A DNA stretch of 64,000 nucleotides from Lunularia cruciata (lineage: Eukaryota; Streptophyta; Marchantiopsida; Lunulariales; Lunulariaceae): NCBI GenBank assembly GCA_948567375.1, contig OX419757.1:73408001-73472000 (forward strand), read 5' to 3'. How positions within the stretch are numbered: the first letter of the stretch is position 1; each line of letters opens with the position of its first letter. The notes beneath the pieces are model-generated. The model saw nothing but the letters and a program-made list of their open reading frames with translations, was not told the origin of the DNA and made no database searches. Positions 45,601 through 57,899 of the stretch are shown here, one piece after another. The position numbers and the translations under genes are program-made.

Positions 45601-46390
45601 CTTGTACTAAATTTTCCTCCTTCTATGTGTGTGCATCTCCCATATTGAACAGCATTGAATTCAGATGGCAAAGGTGAAAAAGTTGTTCAGATGAGGGAAA
45701 TAGCTTCAAGGGATTCAAAATTCAAACTTTGGTGGTGCTATTTGCAAGAGGAAATTTTCCATTCATGAGTTTAATTGCAAGAGGGAAATTTGCCTCATAT
45801 GTTGAGGAACTTCAAAAGCAATGGGGAGGAAGCGAAGAGCTTCCAGGGATTTAAAATTCAAAATTCAAAATTCAAAATTTGAGGATCCAAGGAATCATAG
45901 ATTATCTTCCAAGTGTCAACTCATGGTACCTACAAAAACATACAGCAAGTTTCACTCGTCCTTACCTTCATAAAATTGAAATTTAAACTAGTTCCTATCT
46001 TGTAACCCTCTCCTTATTTTCTTTCAAATCTAAAATGAAATGCCCCATAATCTATAAAAAAATTTATATGAACTTTAGCAAATCTGGACTTTTGGATTTT
46101 TGGGTAGACCCCTCTAACCAAAAATTGCTATAAATTTTGCAACCACAACCCCTCGTTGTGTACACATGTGGTGAAAGGTTCTAACATAGACCATCAGAGT
46201 TTTAGCATTGATGGTCACTATTTTGACTCTGCTCACTTCAATACAAGATGTGATTATTTAATTGGTTTCAATTTGGTCACTTTAATAGTGGAATTTATAA
46301 AGTTCTTGACGGGAAGTGCTTACTTTGTGCAGGATATTTTAATACCATTAGCTAGACAAATTATCTAGAGGTGGAAATTGGCTTGGTAAT
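42640..46390. other. Long intergenic stretch, no gene supported
   Basis: The largest ORF (43314-42826, minus, 162 codons) has no domain and no conserved partner. Near 45850-45880 there are ATTCAAA repeats. AT-rich DNA between 43900 and 46100 has no coding pattern. Confidence 0.45.
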
Positions 46391-46399
46391 ATCTTTAGG

Positions 46400-46960
46400 A
46401 ATGTTATACACAATGGTCTAAGTAGATTAGATAGTGGTGTCACCAAAAGAGGACTTTCACTAATAGGGCAAAGGCTAAAACACACCAAAAACTTAGAGCC
46501 AATTTTGGAGGCCTAAACAAATGATTGGGCCTTGAAAAATAGATTATTCTTCCCTCTAGGATTAAAAGGTTTGCCTTCTCTCCCCCTCCCTCCCCCAACC
46601 CCCAAAACCCAACCCTAATTTCTAAGGTTGAGATCTTTCCAACAATACTACTTCCATATATTTTGAGCTTTCTATAGGAATATTCCCAAAAGATTCTCTA
46701 TAGTCAAACCTATTTGACCAACCAGATGGGACCCAGGCTGACATATCACCAACCCATGGATCTAATCTAAGGGTGTAGCTTGTTGACATGTCACATATCC
46801 ATGTATCTAATATAGGGATGTAGCTACCTTGGAAGGGATTGTCTCCACTATATAATAAACTCGAAGTGCTCCTTTGAAGCATAAGAGTATTGAGGAATTA
46901 AATGTTATGTTTCTCTTGTATTAATTCTCTTTTATTTCTCTTGGAGTCTCTCTTGTCTCT
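46400..46960 (+). repeat. Repeat, inverted partner of about 52700-53450
   Basis: In reverse complement, 52700-52990 matches 46640-46960 (shared: GATTCTCTA, TAGTCAAA, TTGACCAACCAGAT, GACATGTCAC, TATATAATAAA, TGCTCCTTTG). Likewise 53150-53450 matches parts of 46380-46500 (TTTTGGTGATAC-type words). It is probably an LTR or LTR-internal border of a repeat family present twice in opposite orientations. Confidence 0.6.
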
Positions 46961-48130
46961 CTTTGGTTCATCCAAATTTTCTATATCAAATGGCTAATCT
47001 ATAAATGGATAAAAGATTTGATACATAATAAGTGATTATTTTTTCATCACTCCATCAATATTATCATTAATATGGTGTGAGGCAAAAAGGGCCTTGGTGA
47101 GAAAATTCAAGTATGGGATAGATCCTCTATAGGAAGTTACAAACAAGTTGTGGGATGAATGTATGGGAAGAAGCATCTATAGGTTGGAAGTAGGTGCATG
47201 CCAACTTCTATAATGCCCATGTGGAAATAGAGGTTATGTGATATACATTAATTAGAAATAGATAGTAATTAAGACTTAAGTGGAATGCTTACATGGTCAA
47301 GGTATGTACATGTAGAGTAAGAGCATCTAAGGAAGGCATTTATAGTGCAAGCTCACCAAGGAGGTGGTGGACACAATTACAAATGTGATTAAGGTAGACA
47401 GAAATTTAATTTTCTAGGGTTAGAGCAGCTATTTAAGTGAGTTATTCCTTCTTTTGTAAGGTAATATTCTGACTAGAATCTGTGATAGTGGAGGATTCTT
47501 TTGAAGGTAGATTCAACTATCTTGTTGTATTTCACTTTCTGGCCTATGGGCTAAAATTCATCAGTGCTAACTCCAAGAACTGGTCTGCCTTCTCCCAAGG
47601 GTTGTGTGAATAATCCAAGCCTAAGGGCCCAAGGGTTGTGTGACTAATCCAAGCCTAAGGATCAAAGCAATAAGACTTAGTAAAGATAAAATTATTCTAC
47701 CTTAATTCTATGTGATGTGCGAGTGTGCAAGTGCAATTTTTGTCAAGTTATGCATGTTATGTTGTGATTTAGTGCTCCTCAAGTCCTCATAACATTGATT
47801 GCTTAAGTGGTAGATTGTATAATAAACCTGCCTGTAGGCTATTGATTGAGGTTAAGTTGTAACAATGTAGCCATATGGGAACCTATGGCTGGATTGACTC
47901 CTTTTTTCTAATTCCATAAAAAATGGCTAGTGGCAAAAGAAATAAAAAAATATTGGCTTTACAAAAGACAACTTTCAATTTACAATCTTGAATAAAATGA
48001 CACATTAAACAACTTAGCTCATGTGATTCCTATAGTTACCAATGCAATGACATTGACTTTAGGAGGAGGAAACATTTGCATACTCCCTAGAACAATAGTG
48101 TTCATTGGTTAGGAAGACTTCAAATCATTC
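46960..48130. other. Possible 5' leader of Gypsy-B, no gene
   Basis: No ORF with domain resemblance. A repeated AAGGGTTGTGTGA word occurs twice at 47590-47645. The stretch could be the non-coding leader of the forward gypsy relic; no primer-binding site was identified. Confidence 0.3.
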
Positions 48131-48136
48131 CTACAA

Positions 48137-49500
48137 ATGTTTGTGAATTTTTTTATGGCATGCAATATCTTAGATGATACCACCAATGGCACCATAAATT
48201 GGCCAATTTTTCATTGGGGTCATGCAACATTGGTTCAGGGGCCTTACTTCTACCACAAGGATAAGTTATACATTGTTGTGAGTAGAAGGACAACAAGAGA
48301 ACTTCTTGTCGAGATGGCAAGAACAACTTAGGGACAAGATAACCATGCTTTTCCAAGGACACAATAAAAAATGCAAGCATTTATTCTATAATTTCAATAC
48401 ATATCTTCAATTATCACACCAACCTCAGATCATACTATGGCTCTCAGCTCGTATAAAGATGAATTACCCAAGGACATTAAAAAATTCCTCATCTACAAAA
48501 AAGGTGCTATGCTAGCTCATGCTTTCAAGGAAGTGTGTTTCTGGGCTCAAGCTAACAAGTGTGATATGGCCTTGCTAGACCACTGCTCTATAATACTAGG
48601 ATTCAAAGGAAATGTGATTCATAACCCCTATGCTGCCACTTTGGGATTCAAGAAACCAAATTACTTCTATGGATGCACTTCCATAGTTGCACCAGCCTAA
48701 TATGTGGTACCACAACCAGTACCCATATATGATTATATGCCTATAGCAGCTCCTCAATCCCTCCCATAGCTCTTCCATCTCCATTGGGACTGATCCCATA
48801 GCTACCAATATCCCATAGCAACTACCAAGATGGAAGATATCCCAATGAAGATGGAAGGGCTCAAGGATCTTCACCTAGCACAATAGCCTCAAGAGAGGAA
48901 TCCAATGAACACTATTGCTAGGCAATAGATCTCCTATGCACATTGCTTGGAATGGTGATACACTAATGGTTAGTGTGCCACCCAAAAAATTGCATGAGTG
49001 TTTATTGAATGTTTTTGGTATTGTTTGAATTCAAATTACTATGTCCATTGTGGAAGGCATTGAAACGTCATGGAAAAATTTTAAATGCTTCAAAGATACA
49101 AAGAACCTAAAGAAGAGAACATGTTGTGGATGTTGTCCCACAACATAAGACCATCACCAACAACCATCACTTATGAGATCCACCTTTTCGAGGAGGAAGA
49201 AGAACCCAATATACATTATCACATTTGCAAGGAGAATCTCTATGACTACTAGTGCCCCAACAAGCCTGCTTGTTGTGCATTCTGCCCCAGAGCACACATG
49301 GCATTATGCTCAAAGTTCAAGAACTTCATTACTCAAGCCCAAGGAGCATCCGGACAGAATGAACCTCAGAATCATGTTGGTCCTAACAAGAATGTGCACT
49401 TTATCACCATTGAGGAAACCTCCACTACAGAAGAGGTAATATTGACTGATAAAGGTGCTACTATAGAGGCAAATGTGTTCCTCACAATATAGTCCCTCAC
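48137..49500 (+). pseudogene. Gypsy-B gag (decayed)
   Basis: Forward frames read KDELPKDIKKFLIYKKG, AHAFKEVCFWAQANKC and a cysteine/histidine cluster at about 49215-49320 (HICKENLYDY, CPNKPACCAFCPRAHMA). This resembles the Gag C-terminus of plant Ty3/gypsy elements with an unusual Cys/His finger. A Gln/Asn-rich segment and an acidic segment follow (FITIEETSTTEEVILT). Multiple stops and frame changes occur. Placed before RT at 51.2 kb on the same strand, it fits the gag of one element. Confidence 0.5.
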
Positions 49501-51150
49501 TTATGAAGCACCCATTTTGAGCAGTAGCTCTAATTTTGAAACTTATTCCTCCAAGAGCTCATATGAAGAGGTGGTGTGTGATGAAGTCCCTCAGCCCACT
49601 CTACAAATGTACAAGGCTATAATCCCTATGTTTGATATGCTGGCAAAGTAGCCTGAACTTCTATCATACATGACTATGACATTATTGGCAATCTGGAAAG
49701 TATAAAAGCCAATATCACTATGAAGCAACTATGAAAATTATCCCATATGGAGTGTACAAAGCTACAAAATTTTCTCATGAAGCTGCAAGTCTTAGTTTGT
49801 TTCAAGGATCCACTTATTGAGAACATTGTCCCATAGCAACAAAAACTCACTCCCATACATAATCAATCAACTCCAACTATGAGCATCTTGCACACCACCT
49901 TGGTTGAAGAAATTCCAATAGATCTGCATCTGTTGTACACAAAGGTCCATGGCTTGAATATTCTTGTAACAATCCAAGGAAGCATTAATCCAAACTATTG
50001 CATTGACTTGGAGGTCCTTGGTAAACATAATAACCAAGGGTATGATGGAAACCTTAGGGTTGAAAGGGATGCTCAAAACTTCCACCCTCTTATGCAAGGC
50101 CAATGGAAGAAGACATTGCATGCTTGGAGTGTTGTCCAATTCCCACATGCATAGGGGAGTAGACCTTCTTAATTGATTACTTGTAAATGTTGTCACCTCT
50201 TGGCAGATTGGCAAATTAGCCTTTGGAAAAAATTTCAAAACACACCGTACTACCTGTGTACTTAACTGAGCATGTATCTAACTCAGATCAAGAGGCAGAA
50301 CCAAGTTTTAACATTGATGTGTGGAACCTTGCTCACATTGATAGGGATGAGGAAATTGTGGATGCCATTGCTAACTATCTTCCATAACAGATGAAGAAAT
50401 GAGTGGTCACACCATGTGTAAATAGCAAGTGGTAGAGAACCACACAACAATGGCCTTTTTTCTCCATGAAATACTCTTGGTAGGCATGCTCTCATGGCCC
50501 AAAGAGAAGTTTCTTTGGTTTCAGAGGATGACTTCCTTAGTATTGAAAATGGAGCCTTTTGCCATACAATGTTTCCACTACCTTACACAATGGGAACATA
50601 CTTGCATAAGCTCAAATACATATTTTTCCTATATCAAAGATGATATTGACTATTAGGACAGAGAAACAAAACAAGGAATGTCTTCATCTTGACGGGACTC
50701 TTCATGACAATATCATAATCCCTCAAGCAACTAAAAGAAAGCCTACTATAAGCAATAAATTTCTCTCAGGGATCATTATGAAGTTAAGCTCCTCATCCCG
50801 CACCATCATTGTTGATCTTCTGGGGAAGCCCACAAAGAGAATTGAAAAGGAACATGAAGTCCATCAGACCATACTTGAGGATAAGTTACAACAATACTTC
50901 TTGGACAAACCTCCATCACAATTGTCTGAAATAGTCCCGCTCCATTTGTAGGTGGTGGATGAGTTTCAAGATATGGACATCTCAAGGGTGGCAAAAGCAC
51001 CTAAGTATGTCAAAAATTGCACCAATTTGGGAATCAAGGAATAATCTACCTACCAAGACCTCTTCCAAGAATTCCATGATGTCTTTGCCTATGACTACAT
51101 GGAGCTCATGGGTGTTGATCCACAAAATTGTATGTATTAGATATTGTTAT
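49500..51150 (+). other. Gypsy-B gag-pol interval, decayed, protease not identified
   Basis: Forward translation remains partly open (49879-50154, 50429-50656, 50640-50951) but lacks a clear D-S/T-G protease motif. From about 50960 it becomes the segment before RT (APKYVKNCTNLGIKE, YQDLFQEFHDVFAYDYMEL). The latter matches the conserved EFxDVFAWxYxDM-type motif just upstream of gypsy RT. Confidence 0.5.
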
Positions 51151-51159
51151 GTTCTGATG

Positions 51160-51720
51160 CTACCCCAATCAGGTCCAAACCATAAAAGTTGAACCCCACC
51201 TACTCTCACAAAGTACAGGAAGAGTTGGAAAAACTACTCAAGTGCAGGTTCATTTATCCTATAGGAGAGATAGAATACGCCTCTTTGATATTAGTGGTCT
51301 CCAAGAAGGATATAAGAAAGGTCCAAATCTGTGTAGACTCTTGGAAGCTTAACTCTTAGACCATCTTGAAACCCTTCCCACTCCCATGCGTAGATACACT
51401 CTTGGACAAGGTGGCCCATAGCCAATGCTCTCCTTCATGTATGGCTATTCTAGTGACAACCAAATTGCCATTGCCCTAGAGGACTAATACACAAGACCAC
51501 TTTTATCATCAAGTAGAGAACTTATAAATATAGAATAATACCTCTTGGACTATAGAATGCTCCCACAACATTTCAATGGTACATGATGAATTCCTTTGGC
51601 AAAGTAAGGAAGGACATGTAGTTGTAACTTGATGACATATGTGCACATATTTCCTGTCCTTATCATGTCCAAGTACTACAGGTCATTTTGCATACTTGCA
51701 TGCACATCAAGGTTTCATTG
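51160..51720 (+). pseudogene. Gypsy-B reverse transcriptase (decayed)
   Basis: Forward strand: NPTYSHKVQEELEKLLK, FIYPIGEIEYASLILVVSKKD, VQICVDSWKLN, FPLPCVDTLLDKVA, NAPTTFQWYMMNSFGKV and LDDICAHIS with the catalytic aspartate pair near 51620. The set and order are those of Ty3/gypsy RT. Frame changes and stops (TAG, TAA) break it. Confidence 0.82.
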
Positions 51721-51790
51721 AATCCCCAAAAGTGTTTATTTGCTATCTTGTGTAGACCTCTCCTTAGCCACCTAGTCTATGAAATGGTAT

Positions 51791-51924
51791 CATGGTAGAC
51801 CCAAATAAATTCTGATCATTTTTCAATTTCCCGTTACTAGAAATGGTACATTCTGATCATGGTAGACCCAAAGAAATTCTGATCATTTTTGCAATTGCCC
51901 GTTACTAGAAATGGTGCATGAACT
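51791..51924. repeat. 67-bp tandem duplication in Gypsy-B pol
   Basis: CATGGTAGACCCAAA starts at 51791 and 51858. Both units run through ATTCTGATCATTTTT and CCCGTTACTAGAAATGGT. The 67-bp period breaks the reading frame, so it arose after coding function was lost. Confidence 0.9.
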
Positions 51925-52029
51925 CATATGCTTCTTAGTCTATATTTGATATTACATGCGGTATGTCCATATGTACACTAAGATAGCTTCTACAATAACT
52001 AGCTTACTACACACCATAGTTGAGTTTTT

Positions 52030-52480
52030 GTGGACCAACCAATGCACTAAAGCTTTCAAAACCTTGAAATGGAAATTGGCCACTACTCCAATTCTAGCAG
52101 CACCTAATTAGGAGCTAGCTTTCCATGTTTTTGTGGAAAATTCTAGCATGGCCATGGACATTGTCCTATCACAATATTATGAGCAACAATGGGAACAACC
52201 CATCTACTATGTTAGCATGTAACTTAGTTCAAGAGAGAGAAACTATTCCATAATAGAGTGGGAATGCCTTGGGATGATCTTCACTGTCCAAAAATTTTGA
52301 CACTACTTTATGGGCAACAATTTCATGTTCTACATAGATCACAAAGCTCTCAAGTACCTAATCAACAAACCATGTCATAGGAGAGACTTGCACACTGGAT
52401 GTTACTATAACAAAAAAATTCTTTTATGGTAGTATACCATCCCAACAAGTTGCATAACAATGCAGATTTTTTATCCTGCA
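52030..52480 (+). pseudogene. Gypsy-B RNase H (decayed)
   Basis: Forward frames: FKTLKWKLATTPILAAP, SSMAMDIVLSQYYE-like, QPIYYVSMQLSSRERNYS-like, ECLGMIFTVQKF, HYFMGNNFMFYIDHKALKYL and INKPCHRRDL. This is the standard RNase H block order ending at the tether region. Stops are scattered. The next element segment (integrase) resumes only after the insertion at 52694. Confidence 0.78.
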
Positions 52481-52693
52481 GCGAGTTCCTTGAACATCAA
52501 TCCAATAGACTTCAATCTCTTCTATGTGGTAGACACCATGCCTACTCAGTCATCCTAGATGGTACAAATCAAGCATTACTTATCTACAATAAGCATGTCA
52601 TCTAATTTACCATGTGCAAAACACAAAAGCTTTCATATGTCAGCACTCCCCTTCACCATCTTGCAAGGAGATAGATACATGATGGATGTGGAT

Positions 52694-54840
52694 TGTAATA
52701 CTCAAAGGATAGGAGACCTGAGAAGAAACAAACCATGAGAAACACACAATTTCACGCTCAAACCTTTGATGCCCCAAAGGAGCATCTTCTCTTTATTATA
52801 TAAACAAAAGGTATCTCCTCCAAGGAAGCTCCACCATAAGATTAGGCACACAAATAGGTGACATGTCAGCAAGCTCCATCCTTGGATTACTTACTTGGAT
52901 GGGTGACATGTTGGTCTTGGTCCTATCTGGTTGGTCAACAAGCTTTGACTAGAGGGAATCTTTTAGAGAATCTTCTTGTATGAATCTCAAAATCACGTGG
53001 GTGAGTTACCGTTGGAAAGCTCTCAATGAGACAAAACAAAGGGAGGGGAAGGCCAGCCTTCTCTCAATTGGGGAAGATCCTACACATTTTCAAGGCCTAA
53101 TTCATCCATTTAGGCCTCCAAAATTACCTTTAAAGATTTCAAGCATATTTTGGTTCCTACTCTATTAGTAGAAGTCCCCTTTTGGTAATACCTCTTTCTG
53201 ATCTATTTAGTCCATCATATGTAGCATCCTTTTAGATATTACCAAACCAATTCGCATCTTTAAATCATATGTCTAGCTATTGATTCTAAGGTTTTCAAAT
53301 CTATTTTGGTTTCTACTCTATTAATAGAAGTACTCTTTTGGTGATACTTTTATCTGATCTATTTTGACCATCATGTATAACATCATTCCAGATGTTATCA
53401 AATGATCCATATTTAGATCATATGGCTAGCTCTTGGTATTACATGGATATAGAGAAATGAGGACTGAAGCCATTTGATGAACAAGGGATCCAAAACTCAT
53501 TGACTGCATATGCTATGCACAATATGTAATGTAAGCAAGATAAATAACATCTAATCAAATTGAAACATGAGTAATTCTAAACTCAACGCAATGAAATAGC
53601 AACACCTACATCCTAGTAGCATGCATCAAATAAACAGAAATAGGACACATCTAATGAAAGGCAAAGTAAATGTCACAAGGGAAAATTTTAATAGTAACAC
53701 ACATATCTCAAATTCTTGCGTCTAAGAAGTGGAGATAGAACACCCACATGAGTAGAGAAATAAATAAAACAAGAAGAAATGGCAACAAAATGAGCCAAAT
53801 TAAGAAGATTGAGATAAACAAGAATTGAGAGATAAAATAGAAGTCTGGAAATTGCAACTCAAGGAAGATTTGAGAGTAACAAAACAAAAATTGTGGAAGG
53901 TGTAAGAGGCAAAGCTACCAGAAGTATGAAGTTGTTTAGAGAACAAGGAAAGATGAGCAAGGTGTCAAAGGACTGGATATCATATATCACAGCAAGTGCT
54001 ATGGACACTTGAGTCCTGAGAAACTAAACAGCTTAGGGAAGTAGAAAGCAGCTATAGAAAGCCTCCATGAAAAACACATGTGACTTCATTGGTGCCTCAC
54101 ATAGTGTCAAAGTAGATGAGCACGTGTCAATACCCCTTGTACCTAGTTTCTGCTTGAAAACTCATGAGTGCTAAGTAAACTCAGTTGCTTCCAATAGTGC
54201 ACCTCAATAAACAGCCAGTGTAAGGCAATATATAGGAAAAAATGGAGCTTAAGTTCCCCCAAAGAGCAAAAATAGGAAAAAATACAGAATTTAGCCAAAA
54301 ATATAATAGTCAACAAGTAGAGGAAGAAAATAGAATTGAAGGTAGGAGAGTGTGACGGATTCTAGACATACCTTGAAAATGCCTGCAAGGACAACATCAA
54401 TTAGTATTGCAAGCAAGCAAAACCTAGCAAATTTTACTTATGAAGCTTTATCAAGAACAAGGTAATAAGACTACACCAAAGAGTGGACTACAAAGAATCC
54501 AAGAGGAGTGAGTAGGAAAATGAAGGAATGAGAAAAGTTGGTTGAGTGCCAAATGGAGAGCTTGAGAGCCGAGAGTAAGATAGAACAAATAGGCACCAAA
54601 GGTGGAACAACTCATGACCCAAACAAGCAACCATAGGGGAGGGGAGGGATTTCCAATGTAAGGATTGCCTTAGGTGGTTAGAGAGGCATTGGGAACTATG
54701 AAGAGGAGCTATATGACAATAGGATCCACATGTCATCCTATCAACCAAAGGGTAGAAGTTTGTGTGAGCAGTTCAAAGGCTAGAAAAGAGATGCTTTGGA
54801 GACTAATGCAAGCATGCATGTGAGTCTAATGCTAGTAGGG
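52694..54840 (-). mobile_element. ~2.1-kb insertion splitting Gypsy-B
   Basis: Gypsy-B pol stops at about 52693 and its integrase finger resumes near 54880. The inserted DNA starts TGTAATACTCAAAGG. Its first ~750 bp match 46400-46960 in inverted orientation, and it contains a 156-bp tandem duplication. The rest has no ORF of note (A-rich, non-coding), so it may be a large solo LTR or a deleted, non-autonomous element. GATGxxTGTGGAT occurs at both borders (52683 and 54840) and may be the target-site context, but the right edge is uncertain. Confidence 0.5.
53148..53459. repeat. 156-bp tandem duplication
   Basis: TTTTGGTTxCTACTCTATTA starts at 53148 and 53304. Both units include GATCTATTT, CCATCAT and AGATxTTA words, with moderate divergence. 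Confidence 0.8.
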
Positions 54841-54879
54841 ATGGGTGTGGATAGAGTATTCTAGCATTGCTTTAGTCAA

Positions 54880-55600
54880 AAGGAGTCCCTATTGTGCTAA
54901 AGGCATGCCATTTTGATGAATGGGGGAGCACTTTTCAGGGGAGCTTACAATCTACAAGGTCTATCTTGTCGGTATTGTTGGCTGTCTATCTCTAATGACA
55001 CCAACCAATATACCCACATGTGTGACACCTGCCAAAGAATTGGTAAACCCGTCTCATGGTACTACATGTACCTCCATCCAGTATTAGCAACACACTCCTT
55101 CCAAAAATAGGGTATCATTTTTGTGGGTCTTGTAAATCCCATAGCACAAAAGAGGTAGTGGACTACATTACCAAATAGGCGGGGGAAAAATCTTTTGTTA
55201 ATAACTCCACTATAGTCACCATCCATTTTTTGCATAAAAATCTTATATCTAGATTTGGTGTTCCTTTATCCATTTTCATAGACAATGGATCCCACTTCAT
55301 CAACTAATGATTATGGGGCTTGACCATGGCATGTGGAATCCAACACATGTACTCTACCCCATAGCACCCATATGCAAATGGCCAAGCAAACGCATCAATG
55401 GAATTGTAATGATCATTCTCAAAAAAATTGTCAATCTAAACCTCACAAATTAGGACCAAAAGTTAGTGGGTGCACTATGAGCTTACCGCATCACAGTAAA
55501 GCTTACTATGGGATTCACCCCATGTCAAATTCTTTATATGCAAGATGTGTTACCTCCTCATCCCTAGCAATCAACTACTGCTTGTGCTTCTTCTTCATCT
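54880..55600 (+). pseudogene. Gypsy-B integrase (decayed)
   Basis: Forward strand. The zinc finger lies in 54913-55110 (YTHMCDTCQRIGKPVSW, the CxxC half). Then come FQK-x-GIIFVGLVNPI (core start), ISRFGVPLSIFIDNGSHF with its catalytic Asp near 55285, and YSTP-x-HPYANGQAN-x-SME with the catalytic Glu position near 55390. YRITVKLTMGFTPCQILY, the post-core TPFxLVYG equivalent, follows to about 55540. Stops and frameshifts show decay. It belongs to the same element as the RT at 51.2-51.7 kb. Confidence 0.82.
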
Positions 55601-55609
55601 CTTTAGCAT

Positions 55610-56723
55610 GATGCTCAGACCTCCCTTTAATGGTTGTTAAATTGAATCTAGTTGGTTGTTTTGTTGTCATGAACCTGATACCTCCTTCTACATGAGAGCA
55701 ATCTCACTCTCCTTCTATCATAGACTCTTCTCCGGGGCTGCCTTGTAATCTATGAACACCTTCTCCCTTTCGGCCATACCCACCTTCATCATTGTGAGTT
55801 CAGCCTTGACTAGGCATAGCTCCACTAGGTACTATTCCAACAGAGTGCATCATCCTTCTTCCATGCATTGTAGTTCTTGGAGAGCATTGTACTCTCTCTT
55901 CTTCTTCCTCAACTCCGCATCCTTGTTTCAGAGAGCAACCTCCCATTCGCAAACTCATGGTGCCTTGGAACTCAGGACTTCTTCTGTTCATGGTGTCACT
56001 CTCCTGTTTTGGTTCTTTGGGGTCCAATTGTATGGATGACCTCTCCTTTCTGCAACCATGGCCATTCCTCCAAGTGGTGCAAGTTCTTGAGTTGAGCTCA
56101 GCTGCTACTCTTGGTATTGGCAATGCCCTTGAACTGCAGCAAATTGCACCTTGTGACACTTTTCCCTTCACTTTTATTCCCATCCAAAATGTTGCAATAT
56201 GAAGAGATGGGTTTTGGGTTCTAGGTTGGGGGTTGGTAGTCTAGTTTTGGTTGGAGTTCCGGTCTTGAATCAAAACCATATCACTGGCAAGGTGGTTCCC
56301 CATGAAACATCACTAAGAAATGCCATCAAAATGGCAATTCTTTTGCAACTGGCCATCAACCTATGAGAAGTTTCAACAAAATGGGGGGTCAGCTCATGAT
56401 CCACTTCAATATTTGGAGACAACCTAGTGATCTGGGATGTCAATCATACAAAAAATTTCATTCCCATCTCTTCACATTCAGGTGTGCCAGAGAAATTCAG
56501 TGACCAAAGGAAATGCATGCGCTAAATTCCTGATCATAAGAGGTTCCAATGAGACCTGAATACAAAACTGCCAAATGTTTGTGCAATGTTTGGCCTTGAA
56601 CTGGCACTTGTAGTCAGATTGTGTACTAGTAGGAATATAAATAGCATAAAAGATTTGCTTTGTGCCAAAATATGTACTGATTAACAAGACATCAGTCTTG
56701 ATAATCAGTAGATTGACTTTCAA
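55610..56723 (-). pseudogene. Decayed minus-strand ORF with coiled coil
   Basis: The minus strand from 56723 reads LLIIKTDVLLISTYFGTKQ, WQFCIQVSLEPLMIRNLAHA and, after stops, a charged helical stretch (AELRKKKREYNALQELQ, KAELTMMKVGMAEREKV) down to about 55750. A globular part followed by a coiled coil parallels the relic at 23290-25100, but I see no direct sequence match. The family is not recognised. The minus ORF 56183-55800 (127 codons) covers part of it in another frame. Confidence 0.35.
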
Positions 56724-56729
56724 ACTCTG

Positions 56730-57230
56730 GTGTCTTTGAGGACAACGCCAAGGTCCAGTACTATAGGATACATGGGAAGAGGATCTCTAGGAGTAAAGTA
56801 CTTAACTCCTAAACATAATTAATAAGCAAGGAACCTGAATTGCAAGTGCAAGTGATTGAAATAGCAGAAGACATATGAAACTTAGTAAACCAAAATAGAA
56901 GCTTTTTACTAATTAATAGTGCTTGGAATTCTGGGCTTTGACCGCACTTAAATCATTATATATTTATATTTATAAACACTAAGTAATTCTTAGGGTGCGG
57001 TGCTAGACGTTTGCTATTACTTGTGCCGTTCAAAACTATATTCATTGTAGTATTACAAGCGCTAATCAAATCTTTGTCATTTTCTACTCTTCATTTCTTC
57101 ATTTCCACTCCGTTAGGCTAGTCAATTCTGGGGGTTTTTCCATTCCGTGAGCTATTTTGCTCCAGAGTTCGCTCCTCTCGAGCACTCCGTAGGTCTTCTG
57201 TTGAAGAATTGGCACTACTCTCTACACGCG
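56730..57230. other. Intergenic stretch, no gene
   Basis: AT-rich single-copy sequence before the third copy of the two-TM gene's upstream flank. Nothing recognised. Confidence 0.4.
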
Positions 57231-57860
57231 TCCATCTTGAAGAAATATGTATGATCTAAGTCACAAGAAAAATTATATCATATTCAAGATGTCTAATTCT
57301 ACTTTTAGATCCATGAGAGTAGAAATATCCTACGTTGGAATAAATGAGCATAAATTATACACTCAGTTTGGTGATGGATTTCAACGAAAAGGAGAATATA
57401 AAATTAAAAAGTATCCACAGGCGAGGTCGATACAGGTAATCTAGTATCTTCTTATGATCATGATCAAAAGTATTTCAACGTCGATCCCAGTTTCATGGAG
57501 AAAAGTGAAACAGATACTTTGCTGCAGAATTCAACAAATTAATTTGTTCACTCATGACATGGTAGTGACAGTATTTTGATCAGAGTAATACTCTGATCAA
57601 AAATTCTTTTGGCAATGCGAAAGACCACACACGTACCTAGTGTATTCCATAAACTCTAGGTGGAATTTGGACAGGTATCTAAATATTCCAAGAACTTCTG
57701 GTTCACTTGTAAGAATGTAAACACCTAAGGTAGAAAAGTACGTACTACGTACCAGCAAAAGTTTTGCAGCCACTGTGACATTATATATGACCTTGTTATA
57801 AAGGAAAACGTACACTTGCATCAAGTATCCGCTAGGCATGCGGTTTTTTGGTGTGCACGA
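57230..57860 (+). repeat. Third copy of the two-TM gene's upstream flank
   Basis: Matches the right arm in the same orientation: 57230-57300 against 38270-38330 (CATCTTGAAGAA, ATGTATGAT), 57440-57560 against 38490-38620 (GATCATGATCAAAAGT, TTCAACG), and 57560-57830 against 39210-39480 (CATGGTAGTGACxAGTAT, ACCACACACGTAC, CTTGCATCAAG). The gene body is absent; homology ends near 57860. It shows that this flank duplicates independently of the coding part. Confidence 0.75.
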
Positions 57861-57899
57861 AGCTAGTAGCCAGTTTTTCTTAGATATATTCATAGGGGA

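Noticed and set aside
55752-56202. Forward Ser/Leu-rich ORFs opposite the coiled-coil relic
   Set aside because: Minus-strand reading has a helical charged pattern; the forward ORFs are its complement and lack any domain.
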